Assembly: GCA_016784965.1 (NCBI GenBank)
Contig: JADHTQ010000005.1
Span: 1 to 64,000, forward strand
Reading direction: 5' to 3'
DNA from: Bacteriovoracaceae bacterium
Lineage (GTDB): Bacteria > Bdellovibrionota > Bacteriovoracia > Bacteriovoracales > Bacteriovoracaceae
Length of the DNA stretch: 64,000 bases
The number at the start of each line of letters is the position of its first letter. Within the stretch, counting starts at the first letter, position 1. Of this stretch, positions 25,182 to 34,951 are shown piece after piece. Position numbers and translations under genes: made by a program. The notes beneath the pieces were generated by a model. It made no database searches and had not been told where the DNA came from. It worked only from the letters and a program-made list of their open reading frames with translations.

Positions 25182-28100
25182 ATGCAAAAAATGCGACTAG
25201 ATTTCATCAATTTACTTTTTACTATTCTCATCATCATCTCAGGCTGCGGCCAAGAAAAACCAATCGAATATATCCAAGGACAAGGCAAAGATTTAAAAAA
25301 AATTACTATAACCAAAGAGTTTTATTTAAAAAGCAAAAACTATCTCACACAAATTAAAGCAACTCATGCCAATAATCTAATTATCGATAATGATACAGAT
25401 AATGGCTTTAATAACTTTGGCATTGTGGCATACCAAACAAACTCTCACCTTTTAGATGATGTAAAAATTAGAGCAAAAGAAGATACAGTTTATGAAATTA
25501 GACACATACTAACCGATGATGGTTACTTACTCGTTCAAAAAATAGGTAAAAAAGAAGATATACCCTTTCAAGAGCGCTCATATGCTAAGCAGTTGAGCGA
25601 TGGACGCCTAGCCGTGCCTGTTGTGATGTACCCCGTAGAATATATAAATGTAGAGCAAGTTGTAGATCACAATGGTGAAAAGACTAACAGGCTGATGGAA
25701 ACAAGGGTTTTAAGGCCCACAAAAGCAAGTCACTATAGAATTGACTTAAATCGCCGCTCTCTTTTTAAGGCCGTACCCAAGGTCGATGTATTTCCTGCTG
25801 ATTTTTTTGATGGAGAGTGGTTCTATTCTCCAACCACTGTTGCTTCAAACTTTAAAAGTAGAGAGCAAGAGGGGAAAAAATTGGGATACGATACTCAATT
25901 AAACCCTGTGGCCCGAGTTAAGTTTATTAAAAGAGCAGGGTACGTAATTGCTGCCAATACAAATATAGATCCCGAGCTACTTAAAAAAGATCATGAGATC
26001 GATTATGGTTTTGCCGTTCAATTTCCTGTTGAATGGGTGAGTTATCAAATTCAAAAAAATAAAGACAGCTTAACAGGACACCTTGAAGAAGAGATCAATG
26101 ACTACAATAGTGCTAAACTAAGAAAAAAAGCACGCCAATATGTTAAGGTTAGGTTTTTAGAGGCCAAAAGCAATGTTTCAAACTCTAAAGATAGGGTTTT
26201 TGAACAACTAACTATTGGTAAGGACTATTTTAGTTTTACTTTTTATTACGCACAGGAAAAGAAAAAAGTTAAGTTTTCCTTTAAGAGGGCAACTCATAAA
26301 GCGCTCAAGGGACGAAACTATAGTAAAGCAGATCAATCGCGCTTTGGAGTTTTTTCAACCAAGAGTAACTATGTTCACAATTATCGTTACTACTTTCCAA
26401 AAGATTACCAAAAACATGTTTTAATGAGTCGTTTTTACCCCAAAAATAAATTGATTGAGTATCGATTCTCAAAAAGTACTCCTAAAAAGTATAGGCAACT
26501 AGCAGTAGATGCCCTGGCCACTTGGAATCAGGCCTTAAAAAAAGCAAAAGCAAATATTACATTAAAAATGGCAGATACAAAGCTTGGAGATGTCGAAGTT
26601 GGTGACATTCGCTATAATACTATCAATATTGTTGATAATATCTATGGACACAACTCTGGTGGCTGGGGCGAAATTTTTGCAGACCTCGCATCTGGAGAGA
26701 TTATTTCTGCCAGTGCTCATTTGTATCTAAATAGAATGCGCGAGGATATTACTAACGATATCAGAAGTTATGTATATCATAGGTTGGGGCGCTATAAAAA
26801 TCACTACTATTATGACCACTTTAAATTAGAAAAAGATGGGCCAGAAACAGCAAAGTTTATGCCGGTTCACAAAAATGTAGAGCAAATGATAATAAACACT
26901 TGTGATGTCGACCAACTGATGAGCTCTAAAGCACAGCTTGCTGGGCTTACGCCTTGCTTGGAGAAGTTACTCCCAAAGTACATGTTAGTAGTACTCATTC
27001 ACGAGATTGGGCATAACTTAGGTCTTCGCCATAATTTTGCGGCAAGTTCTGATTGTGCAAATTTTTATAAGTTAAAAAGAGGTGACGCGCAAAAGATTGC
27101 AACTTCTTCTGTTATGGACTATGTATCACCGCTAGAGGTCAATGCCGCAAAACCTGGTCCCTATGATATTGCAGCACTTAATTTTTCATATGCAGATGTT
27201 GCAAATAGATTTGGTATGGATAAAAAGTATCGCTATTGCAGTGATGAAGACCTAGGTACAGACGATCCATTGTGCGCTCGCTTTGACAAGGGAGAGACTC
27301 CTAAAAAGGCAGTAGATTATCTGATAAATAAATTTAGAGCAACGATGATCACACAAGGAAGCAAGTATGATCGAAAATATGGCCCCATTCCTAAACTATT
27401 GCAAGACAACTTAGCAACAAGCTTTTTCATCCCGTTGCATACTTTTTATGAAAAATGGCGAGTTCATTTAAATAATTATATAATCAAAAAGGGAAAAAAA
27501 TTTGGTAAGTACTTAAGCAATATTTCAAAGGATCAGTATACCCAGATACTAGAGGGGATGAGAACGGATGAAAAATATGCTGTTTACTACGATCAATATT
27601 TCTTGGCATCAAAGAAGATCTATGAGTTTTATAGGAATTTAATTAAAATACCCACCAAGCACTGCATTTTAAAAAACAGCGATGATTTAAGTAGTGAACA
27701 AGTAGAAGTCAGAGAATTTGAACAATTGAGAAAACAGATACATTCAGACAGAGGGATTACTGTTATGGATTGTGATGATAGTGCGGCCATTGATTATTTT
27801 AGGGATCATGGAAAAACCTTTGTAAAGAAGGTAGGACATAACTTTAATGACCTTTATTCCACCTTAGATGGAGACTCAATAGAAGAGGAAAAGCCACTAA
27901 CGCTTAAAATAGATGGCAAAAAGTTAATGCTCAGGCGAGTAAACGTTATGGGTACTGCAGGACTTAGATTTTTAGCTGTAAAGATGCTATCTGACCGTAA
28001 GAGCTATCTAAGTGATTTAGGTAAGAAGCGTTTTGCACCCAATTTTTTAGATGAGCCTTTGTATCGTCAAGAACTGTTGCAAATGAGCTCTTTGAGGGTG

Positions 28101-28898
28101 CTAAAAGGTATATCTGCTAAGAGCTTATTGCTGCAAGAAAGAAGTGACGCCCCAGCGGTTTTTTACCCCGAGTTTTCTTTATGCAAAGACCATTTAGTCA
28201 ATCAACATGCAGCACTTGTTACGTCTTCTTTTATCCCTCAAAACAACAATATGTCTAACAAAAGAATTGAGGCATACTCTTTTTATATGAACAATATGAA
28301 CTCTTCTCAAAACCCCGAAGATTTAGACGGTGATTACTTGCCTGTCAAGCATGCGGGAAGGATGTATCTGGTTAAGGGGAAAGATTCAGTTGCACATCAA
28401 TTTTTCAAAACACTCAAAAAGATCAAATTTTCAGCAGATTTTCTTCCATTTGATCTAGCTAGTGTTGCAGAGCTTTTAGGTGAGTTTACTTTGTTATCGG
28501 AAGAATATTTAAAAAATACTAATATCGGTCAAGTAAAACAAGATATGTTGGCAAATGTAAAAAAGTTAGAAAACTTAGATAATAAGTTGCAAAATATTAT
28601 AGGGCCATATATTTTAGAGCGATTTAAAGGGGCCTTACAGCTAACAAATAATGTTCCACCACATCAGCATAGTGCCAACTCCTTTGAAGTGTTCAGCTCT
28701 ATGATCGCTTGGAAGAGCCCAGGACAAGATGTTTACTCAGTCTTTCATTTAAAAGAAAATAAGCAAGCTAGTATTTCTGCAATTATGAGCGCCTTACAGG
28801 GTGAGGTTATTCACGACTATTTAGACCAACAATATGAATATGATGAGCAGGCGGATATTCTAAGTGCTATAGTAAATAGACTGACCAGAGGACTCTAA
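25182..28898 (+). CDS. Large lipoprotein zinc metalloprotease (DUF5117-like)
   Basis: A 1238-residue secreted lipoprotein. The signal peptide ends in the lipobox IISGC (Cys22), so the protein is probably tethered to a membrane after export. The metzincin active site is HEIGHNLGLRHNF (about residues 606-618; HExxHxxxxxH), and the downstream Met-turn is SVMDY (about 643). The preceding region (YRFSKSTPKKYRQLAVDALATWNQAL; IVDNIYGHNSGGWGEIFADLASGEI) matches the layout of zincins of the DUF5117 type. About 500 residues follow the catalytic domain and I do not recognise them. RBS AGGAAG precedes the ATG. The stop overlaps the convergent LpoA-like gene by 4 bp. Confidence 0.85.
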   Translation: MQKMRLDFINLLFTILIIISGCGQEKPIEYIQGQGKDLKKITITKEFYLKSKNYLTQIKATHANNLIIDNDTDNGFNNFGIVAYQTNSHLLDDVKIRAKEDTVYEIRHILTDDGYLLVQKIGKKEDIPFQERSYAKQLSDGRLAVPVVMYPVEYINVEQVVDHNGEKTNRLMETRVLRPTKASHYRIDLNRRSLFKAVPKVDVFPADFFDGEWFYSPTTVASNFKSREQEGKKLGYDTQLNPVARVKFIKRAGYVIAANTNIDPELLKKDHEIDYGFAVQFPVEWVSYQIQKNKDSLTGHLEEEINDYNSAKLRKKARQYVKVRFLEAKSNVSNSKDRVFEQLTIGKDYFSFTFYYAQEKKKVKFSFKRATHKALKGRNYSKADQSRFGVFSTKSNYVHNYRYYFPKDYQKHVLMSRFYPKNKLIEYRFSKSTPKKYRQLAVDALATWNQALKKAKANITLKMADTKLGDVEVGDIRYNTINIVDNIYGHNSGGWGEIFADLASGEIISASAHLYLNRMREDITNDIRSYVYHRLGRYKNHYYYDHFKLEKDGPETAKFMPVHKNVEQMIINTCDVDQLMSSKAQLAGLTPCLEKLLPKYMLVVLIHEIGHNLGLRHNFAASSDCANFYKLKRGDAQKIATSSVMDYVSPLEVNAAKPGPYDIAALNFSYADVANRFGMDKKYRYCSDEDLGTDDPLCARFDKGETPKKAVDYLINKFRATMITQGSKYDRKYGPIPKLLQDNLATSFFIPLHTFYEKWRVHLNNYIIKKGKKFGKYLSNISKDQYTQILEGMRTDEKYAVYYDQYFLASKKIYEFYRNLIKIPTKHCILKNSDDLSSEQVEVREFEQLRKQIHSDRGITVMDCDDSAAIDYFRDHGKTFVKKVGHNFNDLYSTLDGDSIEEEKPLTLKIDGKKLMLRRVNVMGTAGLRFLAVKMLSDRKSYLSDLGKKRFAPNFLDEPLYRQELLQMSSLRVLKGISAKSLLLQERSDAPAVFYPEFSLCKDHLVNQHAALVTSSFIPQNNNMSNKRIEAYSFYMNNMNSSQNPEDLDGDYLPVKHAGRMYLVKGKDSVAHQFFKTLKKIKFSADFLPFDLASVAELLGEFTLLSEEYLKNTNIGQVKQDMLANVKKLENLDNKLQNIIGPYILERFKGALQLTNNVPPHQHSANSFEVFSSMIAWKSPGQDVYSVFHLKENKQASISAIMSALQGEVIHDYLDQQYEYDEQADILSAIVNRLTRGL

Positions 28899-30916
28899 TT
28901 ACTTTCAGATCCAGGTAGTTCAGTAGTCTGTTCTGCTTCTTTCCCATCTTTGGACAGGTCTGGCATGAACTCGTCGTAGACTAACTTGTTTATTTCTCCG
29001 CGTCTGAATTTATAAGAAAACATGTCTTTAATCCATACATCATCAACCAGTCGCCAGTTTCCGCTAACTCCTGAAAAAGAGTCTCTTTCTCTTATGAGGA
29101 TATCTAGCGAGTCTCTTGAAGTTTCTGTCAAGCTCGCAAGCAAGAGGTCGGTTAACAAGAAGGCATCATAGGCCCGCATCTCAATTAGCTTAGGTTGTTT
29201 TTTGAATTGTTTTTTAAAGTTTAATGAAAATGATTTATTTTGTATATGTATCTCATCTCCTATAAAATGGAGCTTTCTAAGCTTTGAGCTTTGTTTGGCC
29301 AGAGAATGGCTACGCCAACTGGGCCCTCCAATGATATTTAAACCAAAAGCATCAAAGTACGCAAACGAAGGTACAATCTGGAGTGCATCCTTTGGGTATG
29401 AGGGAATAAAAACCCAGTCGAAGTCCACTTGCGGTTTTAGGGTTTGTATTCTTCTTACAGAGCTGTGTTTTTTTAAAGAGTTTATTTCTTTTAAAAGGTC
29501 GAGTTCTTCTTGGCGTTCTCGTGTAAAGTGCAGACCAAGAAGCTTACTGACTGAGTCTCGGTAGTCTGTTTTATCCATTTCATAAGGGATTGCATCGGTT
29601 ATTTTAACTCCAAGTGGTGTGGCCTTACGCCACAGTTCATCCAAGTATGCATTTCCCCGCGGGCTATTGGGGAATAAAATGGCGGCTTTTTTGCCAAAAT
29701 GCTCCAACATATTTTCTGATAGTAGTTGGTTGACTTGCGATTCAATGGAGCCTGGTATTTCTAGTAACAAGTAGTCTTTTTGTTTTTTTGGTAAGTAAAC
29801 TTGTGATAGGGATATAAAAAAGACACCATGTTTTTTGGCCTCGAGGTACTCTTTGGTCGCTTCGTTTGAAAAAAGTCCTCCAATTATCACAGATACATGG
29901 TGGTGCAAGGCCAACTCTCGTACTCGGTGTGCACCAATTGTCCCACTTCCCATGGAATCTTTTACCCAAACGTTATAATTGCGCGCTTTTTTTACACCTT
30001 GAATGCCACTATCAAAGCCAAACAGTGCTCTTTTACCAAAGTTTGCTTTTTTGCCGGTAATGGGCAGCACAAGGCCTATGGCATTTGGGTCGATTACACT
30101 ACTGTTACTTATGCGTGTACCAAAATTTTCAACTAACTCTAAAATTTCTGGGTAGCCCTGTGAAGTATCTTGTATCCATTTAACAAGAATTTGTGACTCT
30201 TCTTTTTTCCTGCTGTAATAGAGCCCTTCGGCTTCTAAAAATGCCAGGTAGCTAATGCATAGTAGGTTGTCCTCTTCAAATTTTTCTAAAAATTTATAGC
30301 GGCCCCTGGAGTCCAATTTTAAAAACTCAGTTTTAAGCTGTGCAAAATAGGGGTTTTGTTTTACTTTTGCGAGTACCTTGTCCTCACCGAGTAGCTGTAC
30401 TAGTGCGGCCATGGCGTCTTGCGTTTTTTCTAATTCCTTTGCTACTTTGAATTTAAGAAGGTGCCGTTTCATGGACTCACTTAAATTTAACTTCTCCACC
30501 TCAACGAGCTCTAGTGTAGCATAGGATTTTTCATGCAGGTCTAGCTTGAAATAACAACTGGCCAAGTTCAGGTAAATTTGTGCTGTTAATGATTCGTCCA
30601 GTCCTGAGGTAGCAAGTGCTAAATCAAAATTGGAAATAGCCGCTTCATAATCTTTTTCGGCAAACTGGATGACACCCATTAAATTTCTTCTAAGTGCCTT
30701 TTGTGAAAAATTTAAGTCTTCCTCTTTCATCTTTTGTAAAGAGAGCATTGCAGGTTTTATAGCGCCAGAGCTATATTGTTCTTTGATTGATTCTATTTGT
30801 TTTAAAAAGCTGGCCCCATATAGATCTTCTCTTTGACCGCTGAGCATTTGAATGCCAGAGCAGCTTATATATAAGCTTGCAAACACTACATAACTGGTAA
30901 TTATTTTAAGGTGCAT
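28895..30916 (-). CDS. LpoA-like outer-membrane lipoprotein (TPR + periplasmic-binding fold)
   Basis: A 673-residue lipoprotein; the lipobox YISC puts the modified Cys at about 19. Residues 30-260 form TPR-like helices (AISNFDLALATSGLDESLTAQIYLNLASCYFKL). Residues about 275-640 form a type I periplasmic-binding fold (IGLVLPITGKKANFGKRALFGFDSGI; VIIGGLFSNEATKEYL; AAILFPNSPRGNAYLDELW). This two-part layout is that of LpoA, the activator of penicillin-binding protein 1A. An amino-acid transporter binding protein would lack the TPR part. It lies 31 bp after dnaJ and is probably read with it. Confidence 0.75.
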   Translation of the reverse strand: MHLKIITSYVVFASLYISCSGIQMLSGQREDLYGASFLKQIESIKEQYSSGAIKPAMLSLQKMKEEDLNFSQKALRRNLMGVIQFAEKDYEAAISNFDLALATSGLDESLTAQIYLNLASCYFKLDLHEKSYATLELVEVEKLNLSESMKRHLLKFKVAKELEKTQDAMAALVQLLGEDKVLAKVKQNPYFAQLKTEFLKLDSRGRYKFLEKFEEDNLLCISYLAFLEAEGLYYSRKKEESQILVKWIQDTSQGYPEILELVENFGTRISNSSVIDPNAIGLVLPITGKKANFGKRALFGFDSGIQGVKKARNYNVWVKDSMGSGTIGAHRVRELALHHHVSVIIGGLFSNEATKEYLEAKKHGVFFISLSQVYLPKKQKDYLLLEIPGSIESQVNQLLSENMLEHFGKKAAILFPNSPRGNAYLDELWRKATPLGVKITDAIPYEMDKTDYRDSVSKLLGLHFTRERQEELDLLKEINSLKKHSSVRRIQTLKPQVDFDWVFIPSYPKDALQIVPSFAYFDAFGLNIIGGPSWRSHSLAKQSSKLRKLHFIGDEIHIQNKSFSLNFKKQFKKQPKLIEMRAYDAFLLTDLLLASLTETSRDSLDILIRERDSFSGVSGNWRLVDDVWIKDMFSYKFRRGEINKLVYDEFMPDLSKDGKEAEQTTELPGSESN

Positions 30917-30947
30917 AGAATACCTCCGGCCAAAGATTGTAAAAAAC

Positions 30948-32087
30948 TTATTGGAAGAGGTTTTTTACTTTGTTAAAAAATCCCCGTCCCATAGGATTGC
31001 AGTTTCCGTTATCATAGGCAGATAGTTTTTTAAATAGTTCCTTTTGCTCCGAACACAACTTACTTGGGGTTTCTACATGGATGGTTAAGATTTGATCTCC
31101 GTGTCCATACCCACCAAGTTTTACAACCCCTTTATTTTTCAGACGCATTTTTTTGCCAGATTGGGTTGCCAAAGGAATATTGACTGCGACCTTGCCATTT
31201 AGGGTAGGGACTTCGATTGATGCACCCAAGGCGGCTTGAGAAAATGTTATTGGAACTGTACAGTGGATATCAAATTCATCTCTAACAAAAAAGTCGTGCT
31301 CTAAAATTTTAACAACAACATAAAGATCGCCAGGAGGACCTCCAAAACGACCCATTTCACCTTCTCCAGGCAACCTCAGACGTTGTTCATGATCGATGCC
31401 GGCAGGTACCTTAACTAGTATGTCTACTTTCTTTTTAACTAGTCCTTCCCCGTGGCATTTGTGACATGGGTTACTAATTACTTGGCCACTTCCTTGACAC
31501 CTAGGGCAGGTGGAAGAAAGTGTGAAAAAGCCTTGTTGCCTTCTAACTTCTCCGTATCCATTACATTGATTACAGGTGATCGGTTGGGCCCCCTTCTCGC
31601 CGCCACTTCCGTTGCAGCTATCACACATAACTTTTTTAACAACAGACATGGTCTTTTCAGCACCAAATACTGCTTCGTTGAACTCAACGGTGAGACTCAT
31701 TTGAAGGTTAGCGCCAGGGTTATTTCTGGAGCCTCGTCTGGATCTCCCCGTGCCTCCGAAAATATCTCCAAAAAAACCACTATCTCTTCCAAACAGGTCA
31801 CCAAAAATGTCACCCAGGTCTGAAAAGTCATGACTTCCACCAAAGCCGCCAGCTTGACCATTTACTCCGGCATGTCCAAATTGATCGTAACGAGAGCGTT
31901 TTTCATCGTTTAAAAGCACTTCAGCTGCTTCAGAAGCTTCCTTGAATTTGTTTTCTGATTCTTTGTTGCCTGGATTCCTATCGGGGTGATATCGCATTGC
32001 CAATTTGCGGTAAGCTTTTTTTATTTCGTCGGTGCCTGCTCCCTTTGCAAGACCCAGGATTTCATAATAATCTCTTTTTGTGCTCAT
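30948..32087 (-). CDS. dnaJ: Chaperone protein DnaJ
   Basis: Hsp40 co-chaperone that stimulates DnaK ATPase and binds unfolded proteins. The 379 residues are normal. The J-domain contains HPD (YHPDRNPGN, near 33), then a G/F-rich linker (FGGSHDFSDLGDIFGDLFGRDSGFFGD). Four CxxCxGxG-type zinc repeats follow (CDSCNGSG, CNQCNGYG, CPRCQGSG, CHKCHGEG), with the C-terminal substrate domain last. It lies 89 bp after dnaK, with a strong hairpin in the gap that could lower readthrough. Confidence 0.97.
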   Translation of the reverse strand: MSTKRDYYEILGLAKGAGTDEIKKAYRKLAMRYHPDRNPGNKESENKFKEASEAAEVLLNDEKRSRYDQFGHAGVNGQAGGFGGSHDFSDLGDIFGDLFGRDSGFFGDIFGGTGRSRRGSRNNPGANLQMSLTVEFNEAVFGAEKTMSVVKKVMCDSCNGSGGEKGAQPITCNQCNGYGEVRRQQGFFTLSSTCPRCQGSGQVISNPCHKCHGEGLVKKKVDILVKVPAGIDHEQRLRLPGEGEMGRFGGPPGDLYVVVKILEHDFFVRDEFDIHCTVPITFSQAALGASIEVPTLNGKVAVNIPLATQSGKKMRLKNKGVVKLGGYGHGDQILTIHVETPSKLCSEQKELFKKLSAYDNGNCNPMGRGFFNKVKNLFQ

Positions 32088-32115
32088 TTTCTCTCGCTTC
32101 TAATCTTTGAAAGTG

Positions 32116-32150
32116 AAAAGGTGGCCCTTTTATTAAAGAAGCCACCTTTT
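32116..32150. terminator. Perfect 10-bp hairpin between dnaK and dnaJ
   Basis: AAAAGGTGGC (32116-32125) pairs perfectly with GCCACCTTTT (32141-32150); on the minus strand the stem is followed by TTTTCACTTTC, so the T-run is short (it lies mostly inside the stem). It sits between the dnaK stop and the dnaJ start, in the direction of transcription. Likely role: partial termination or mRNA processing that lets DnaK exceed DnaJ. Confidence 0.65.
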
Positions 32151-32176
32151 GATTATTGCAAAAACTACTTTATATT

Positions 32177-34111
32177 CTAAACTTCTTTAAAATCGGCATC
32201 AACTACATCTTCATCTTTATTTTTTTCCTTATCAGCATCTGTGTTTTGAGCGTTGGCATCGGGACCTGCTGGTCCTGCTTCTGCTCCTGGTGCAGCGCCT
32301 GCTCCAGCAGCTTTGTACATCTCTTCAGAAGCTTTGTGTGCGATAGTTTGTAGCTTCTCAGTTGCTGCTTGTAGGTCTGCAAGCACCTCACTGCCAAGTT
32401 TTTCTTTTGCTTCTTTGATAACAGTTTCCAGCTCGGTCTTAACAGGTGGAGAAATTTTGCCCTCACCATCTTTAATTAATTTTTCAGAAGAAAAAATCAG
32501 AGAATCAAGGCCATTGTGGGCATCAACTACCTCACGTTTTTGCTTATCTGTTTCACGGTTTTCTTCCGCGTCGCGGACCATTTGCTGAATTTCTTCATCA
32601 GAGAGTCCCGAGCCACTAGTAATTCTTATTTCTTGACTCTTGGAGGTGGCCTTATCTACTGCCGAAACGTGCACAATTCCGTTGGCATCGATATCAAAAG
32701 TAACTTCAATTTGTGGAATTCCCTTTGGAGCTGGATATATACCTGTTAGGTCAAATCGTCCCAGTGTTTTGTTATCGCGAGCAAACTCTCTTTCTCCTTG
32801 CAACACGTGGATACTTACGGCCGGTTGATTATCTTGTGCGGTTGAGAAAATCTGAGATTTTTTGGCAGGGATAGTTGTATTTTTTTCGATAATTTTGGTG
32901 GTAACTCCGCCTAGAGTTTCGATTCCAAGAGAAAGTGGAGTAACATCTAGCAGGAGCACATCTTTTACATCGCCAGCTAAAACGCCACCTTGAATAGCTG
33001 CACCAGCGGCAACGATTTCATCTGGGTTTACTCCTTTACTTGGATCTCTACCAAAAATGGTCTTCACTTTTTCTTGTACCGCAGGAACTCTGGTAGAGCC
33101 GCCAACTAACACAACTTCATGAATTTCATTCATGGCCAGCCCAGAATCTTTTAAAGCAGTTTGACATGGTCCATTTAATTTATCGAGAAGATCTGCCACA
33201 AGTGATTCAAATTTTGCACGGGTCAAGTTGACATTGAGGTGTTTTGGGCCATTTGAGTCAGCAGTAATAAATGGCAGGTTAATGTCAGTTTGGGTAACAT
33301 TTGAAAGCTCATGCTTGGCCTTTTCGGCAGCTTCTTTTAGGCGTTGCAGTGCCATGGTGTCATCTCGTAAGTTGATGCCATTTTCTTTTTTAAATTCATC
33401 GGCCAAAAAATTGATAATTCGGTAGTCGAAATCTTCTCCACCCAAAAACGTATCGCCATTGGTGGCCTTAACCTCAAACACGCCATCAGAAGAAATTTCT
33501 AAGATAGAAATATCAAAAGTACCACCACCTAAATCAAAGACAGCGATGTTTTTATCCTTTTTAGAGTCTAACCCATAAGCAAGTGCTGCTGCGGTAGGCT
33601 CATTAATAATTCTTTGGACATCGAGTCCTGCAATGCGGCCGGCATCTTTTGTCGCCTGCCTTTGAGCATCGTTAAAATAGGCAGGCACAGTTACAACTGC
33701 CTCTTTTACACTGTGTCCTAAATAATCTTCAGCAGCTTGCTTTAGTTTTTCTAAAACAGAAGCAGATACTTCTTGAGGTGACATTTCTTTGTTGTCAACC
33801 TTAAGCCAAGCATCGCCATTTTTATTGGAGAATATTTCAAAAGGTGCAACCTCTTTAAAGTGGTTTACTTCAGGGGCCGTTGCCTTTCTCCCAATTAGTC
33901 TTTTGATCCCAAAGACAGTCTTTCTAGGGTTGGTGACGGCTTGCCTTTTGGCAACTTGACCCACTAGTTTTTCACCGGAATTTGAAAATCCCACGATGGA
34001 AGGAGTGGTGTTGTGTCCTTCATTATTAGGTATAATTTTGTATTTCCCATTCTCAAGTACTGCTACGCAAGAATTTGTTGTTCCTAAGTCAATTCCAATT
34101 ATTTCACCCAT
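32177..34111 (-). CDS. dnaK: Chaperone protein DnaK (Hsp70)
   Basis: ATP-dependent chaperone that works with DnaJ and GrpE. From the ATG at 34111, preceded by AAGGAGAAAAAA, the protein has 644 residues; an in-frame start 10 codons upstream has no such site. ATPase marks: [13 protein letters not shown] (near 5), [15 protein letters not shown] (near 195), [14 protein letters not shown] (near 335). The linker [16 protein letters not shown] is followed by the substrate domain. The C-tail is alanine/glycine-rich and ends in the acidic [11 protein letters not shown], the DnaJ-interaction tail. Confidence 0.98.
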   Translation of the reverse strand: MGEIIGIDLGTTNSCVAVLENGKYKIIPNNEGHNTTPSIVGFSNSGEKLVGQVAKRQAVTNPRKTVFGIKRLIGRKATAPEVNHFKEVAPFEIFSNKNGDAWLKVDNKEMSPQEVSASVLEKLKQAAEDYLGHSVKEAVVTVPAYFNDAQRQATKDAGRIAGLDVQRIINEPTAAALAYGLDSKKDKNIAVFDLGGGTFDISILEISSDGVFEVKATNGDTFLGGEDFDYRIINFLADEFKKENGINLRDDTMALQRLKEAAEKAKHELSNVTQTDINLPFITADSNGPKHLNVNLTRAKFESLVADLLDKLNGPCQTALKDSGLAMNEIHEVVLVGGSTRVPAVQEKVKTIFGRDPSKGVNPDEIVAAGAAIQGGVLAGDVKDVLLLDVTPLSLGIETLGGVTTKIIEKNTTIPAKKSQIFSTAQDNQPAVSIHVLQGEREFARDNKTLGRFDLTGIYPAPKGIPQIEVTFDIDANGIVHVSAVDKATSKSQEIRITSGSGLSDEEIQQMVRDAEENRETDKQKREVVDAHNGLDSLIFSSEKLIKDGEGKISPPVKTELETVIKEAKEKLGSEVLADLQAATEKLQTIAHKASEEMYKAAGAGAAPGAEAGPAGPDANAQNTDADKEKNKDEDVVDADFKEV

Positions 34112-34160
34112 TTTTTTCTCCTTCTTTATATAATGGCGCAATTTTGTATTTGTTATTTTG

Positions 34161-34877
34161 CTAATCGTTTTTTGCTACTATTACTTTTGCCGGTCTCAAT
34201 AACCGTCCATTTAAAACATATCCCTTTTGATATTCTGCAACTATCTCATCATTATCTTTGCCCTCGGCTTTTTGCTGTGCCATGGCTTCGTGAAAGTTGG
34301 GATCGAACATCTTGCCAATACTTTCAACTGTAGTTAGACCGCTTTTTTCAAGGACGTCCAGAAACTGAGCGCGAACCATTTTGACTCCATGAACAATATT
34401 TTTGACCTTGCGGTCCTTGTCGCCCTCTAGAGCACTAATCGTTCGGTCTAGGTTGTCTACGACTTCCAGCAGGGAGGATAAAATCTTTTCATTGCCGAAC
34501 TTGATAAAGTTTTCTCTATCCCGCTGATTGCGTTTTCGCATATTTTCCATCTCAGCTGCAAGATAGTAATACTTTTTCTTGAAATCAAGCTCTTCCTCTT
34601 TTGGTTTTTGTTGCTCTTTTTTGTCGCCTTCTTCCTCTTGTGTAGAGGCTTCGTCAGCACTTTCTTGCTCTGCCTCGGCTTCGGTAGAAGCTTTTGGCCG
34701 TTTTTTGCCAGTTAATTTGGTAACGTTATCATCCTTGGCATCTTTTTTTACTTCGTCTGCTGTGATGGTCTCCGTTTTGACGTCAGCAGTCTTGGCCTTT
34801 ACAGGGTCCTCTTTTGCTTTCGTTTCAGCTGTAGGGACTTCCTCTTGGGGTTCTTTTGGTGAATTTTTTGTACCCAT
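34161..34877 (-). CDS. grpE: Nucleotide exchange factor GrpE
   Basis: Releases ADP from DnaK. The 238 residues are longer than usual (about 190-200), because the first about 95 residues are a low-complexity Lys/Glu/Thr-rich extension (many KED, ETK, EEE runs). The conserved core starts at [27 protein letters not shown] and goes through [14 protein letters not shown]. It ends in the beta-domain [43 protein letters not shown], the GrpE signature. It is 49 bp before dnaK. The heat-shock factor gene hrcA is not adjacent. Confidence 0.95.
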   Translation of the reverse strand: MGTKNSPKEPQEEVPTAETKAKEDPVKAKTADVKTETITADEVKKDAKDDNVTKLTGKKRPKASTEAEAEQESADEASTQEEEGDKKEQQKPKEEELDFKKKYYYLAAEMENMRKRNQRDRENFIKFGNEKILSSLLEVVDNLDRTISALEGDKDRKVKNIVHGVKMVRAQFLDVLEKSGLTTVESIGKMFDPNFHEAMAQQKAEGKDNDEIVAEYQKGYVLNGRLLRPAKVIVAKND

Positions 34878-34916
34878 TGTCTCTTATCCTCAGTTGACTT
34901 AAATTTAACACTTCCA

Positions 34917-34945
34917 CAAGATGGTAATGGTTTAAGAGGTGTCAA
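34917..34945 (-). promoter_or_regulatory. Possible sigma-70 type promoter upstream of grpE
   Basis: On the minus strand TTGACA (34945-34940) is a consensus -35. The candidate -10 at the right distance is poor (ATCTTG or TCTTGT). No CIRCE element (TTAGCACTC-N9-GAGTGCTAA) is present upstream of grpE. Confidence 0.3.
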
Positions 34946-34951
34946 TGGGTA

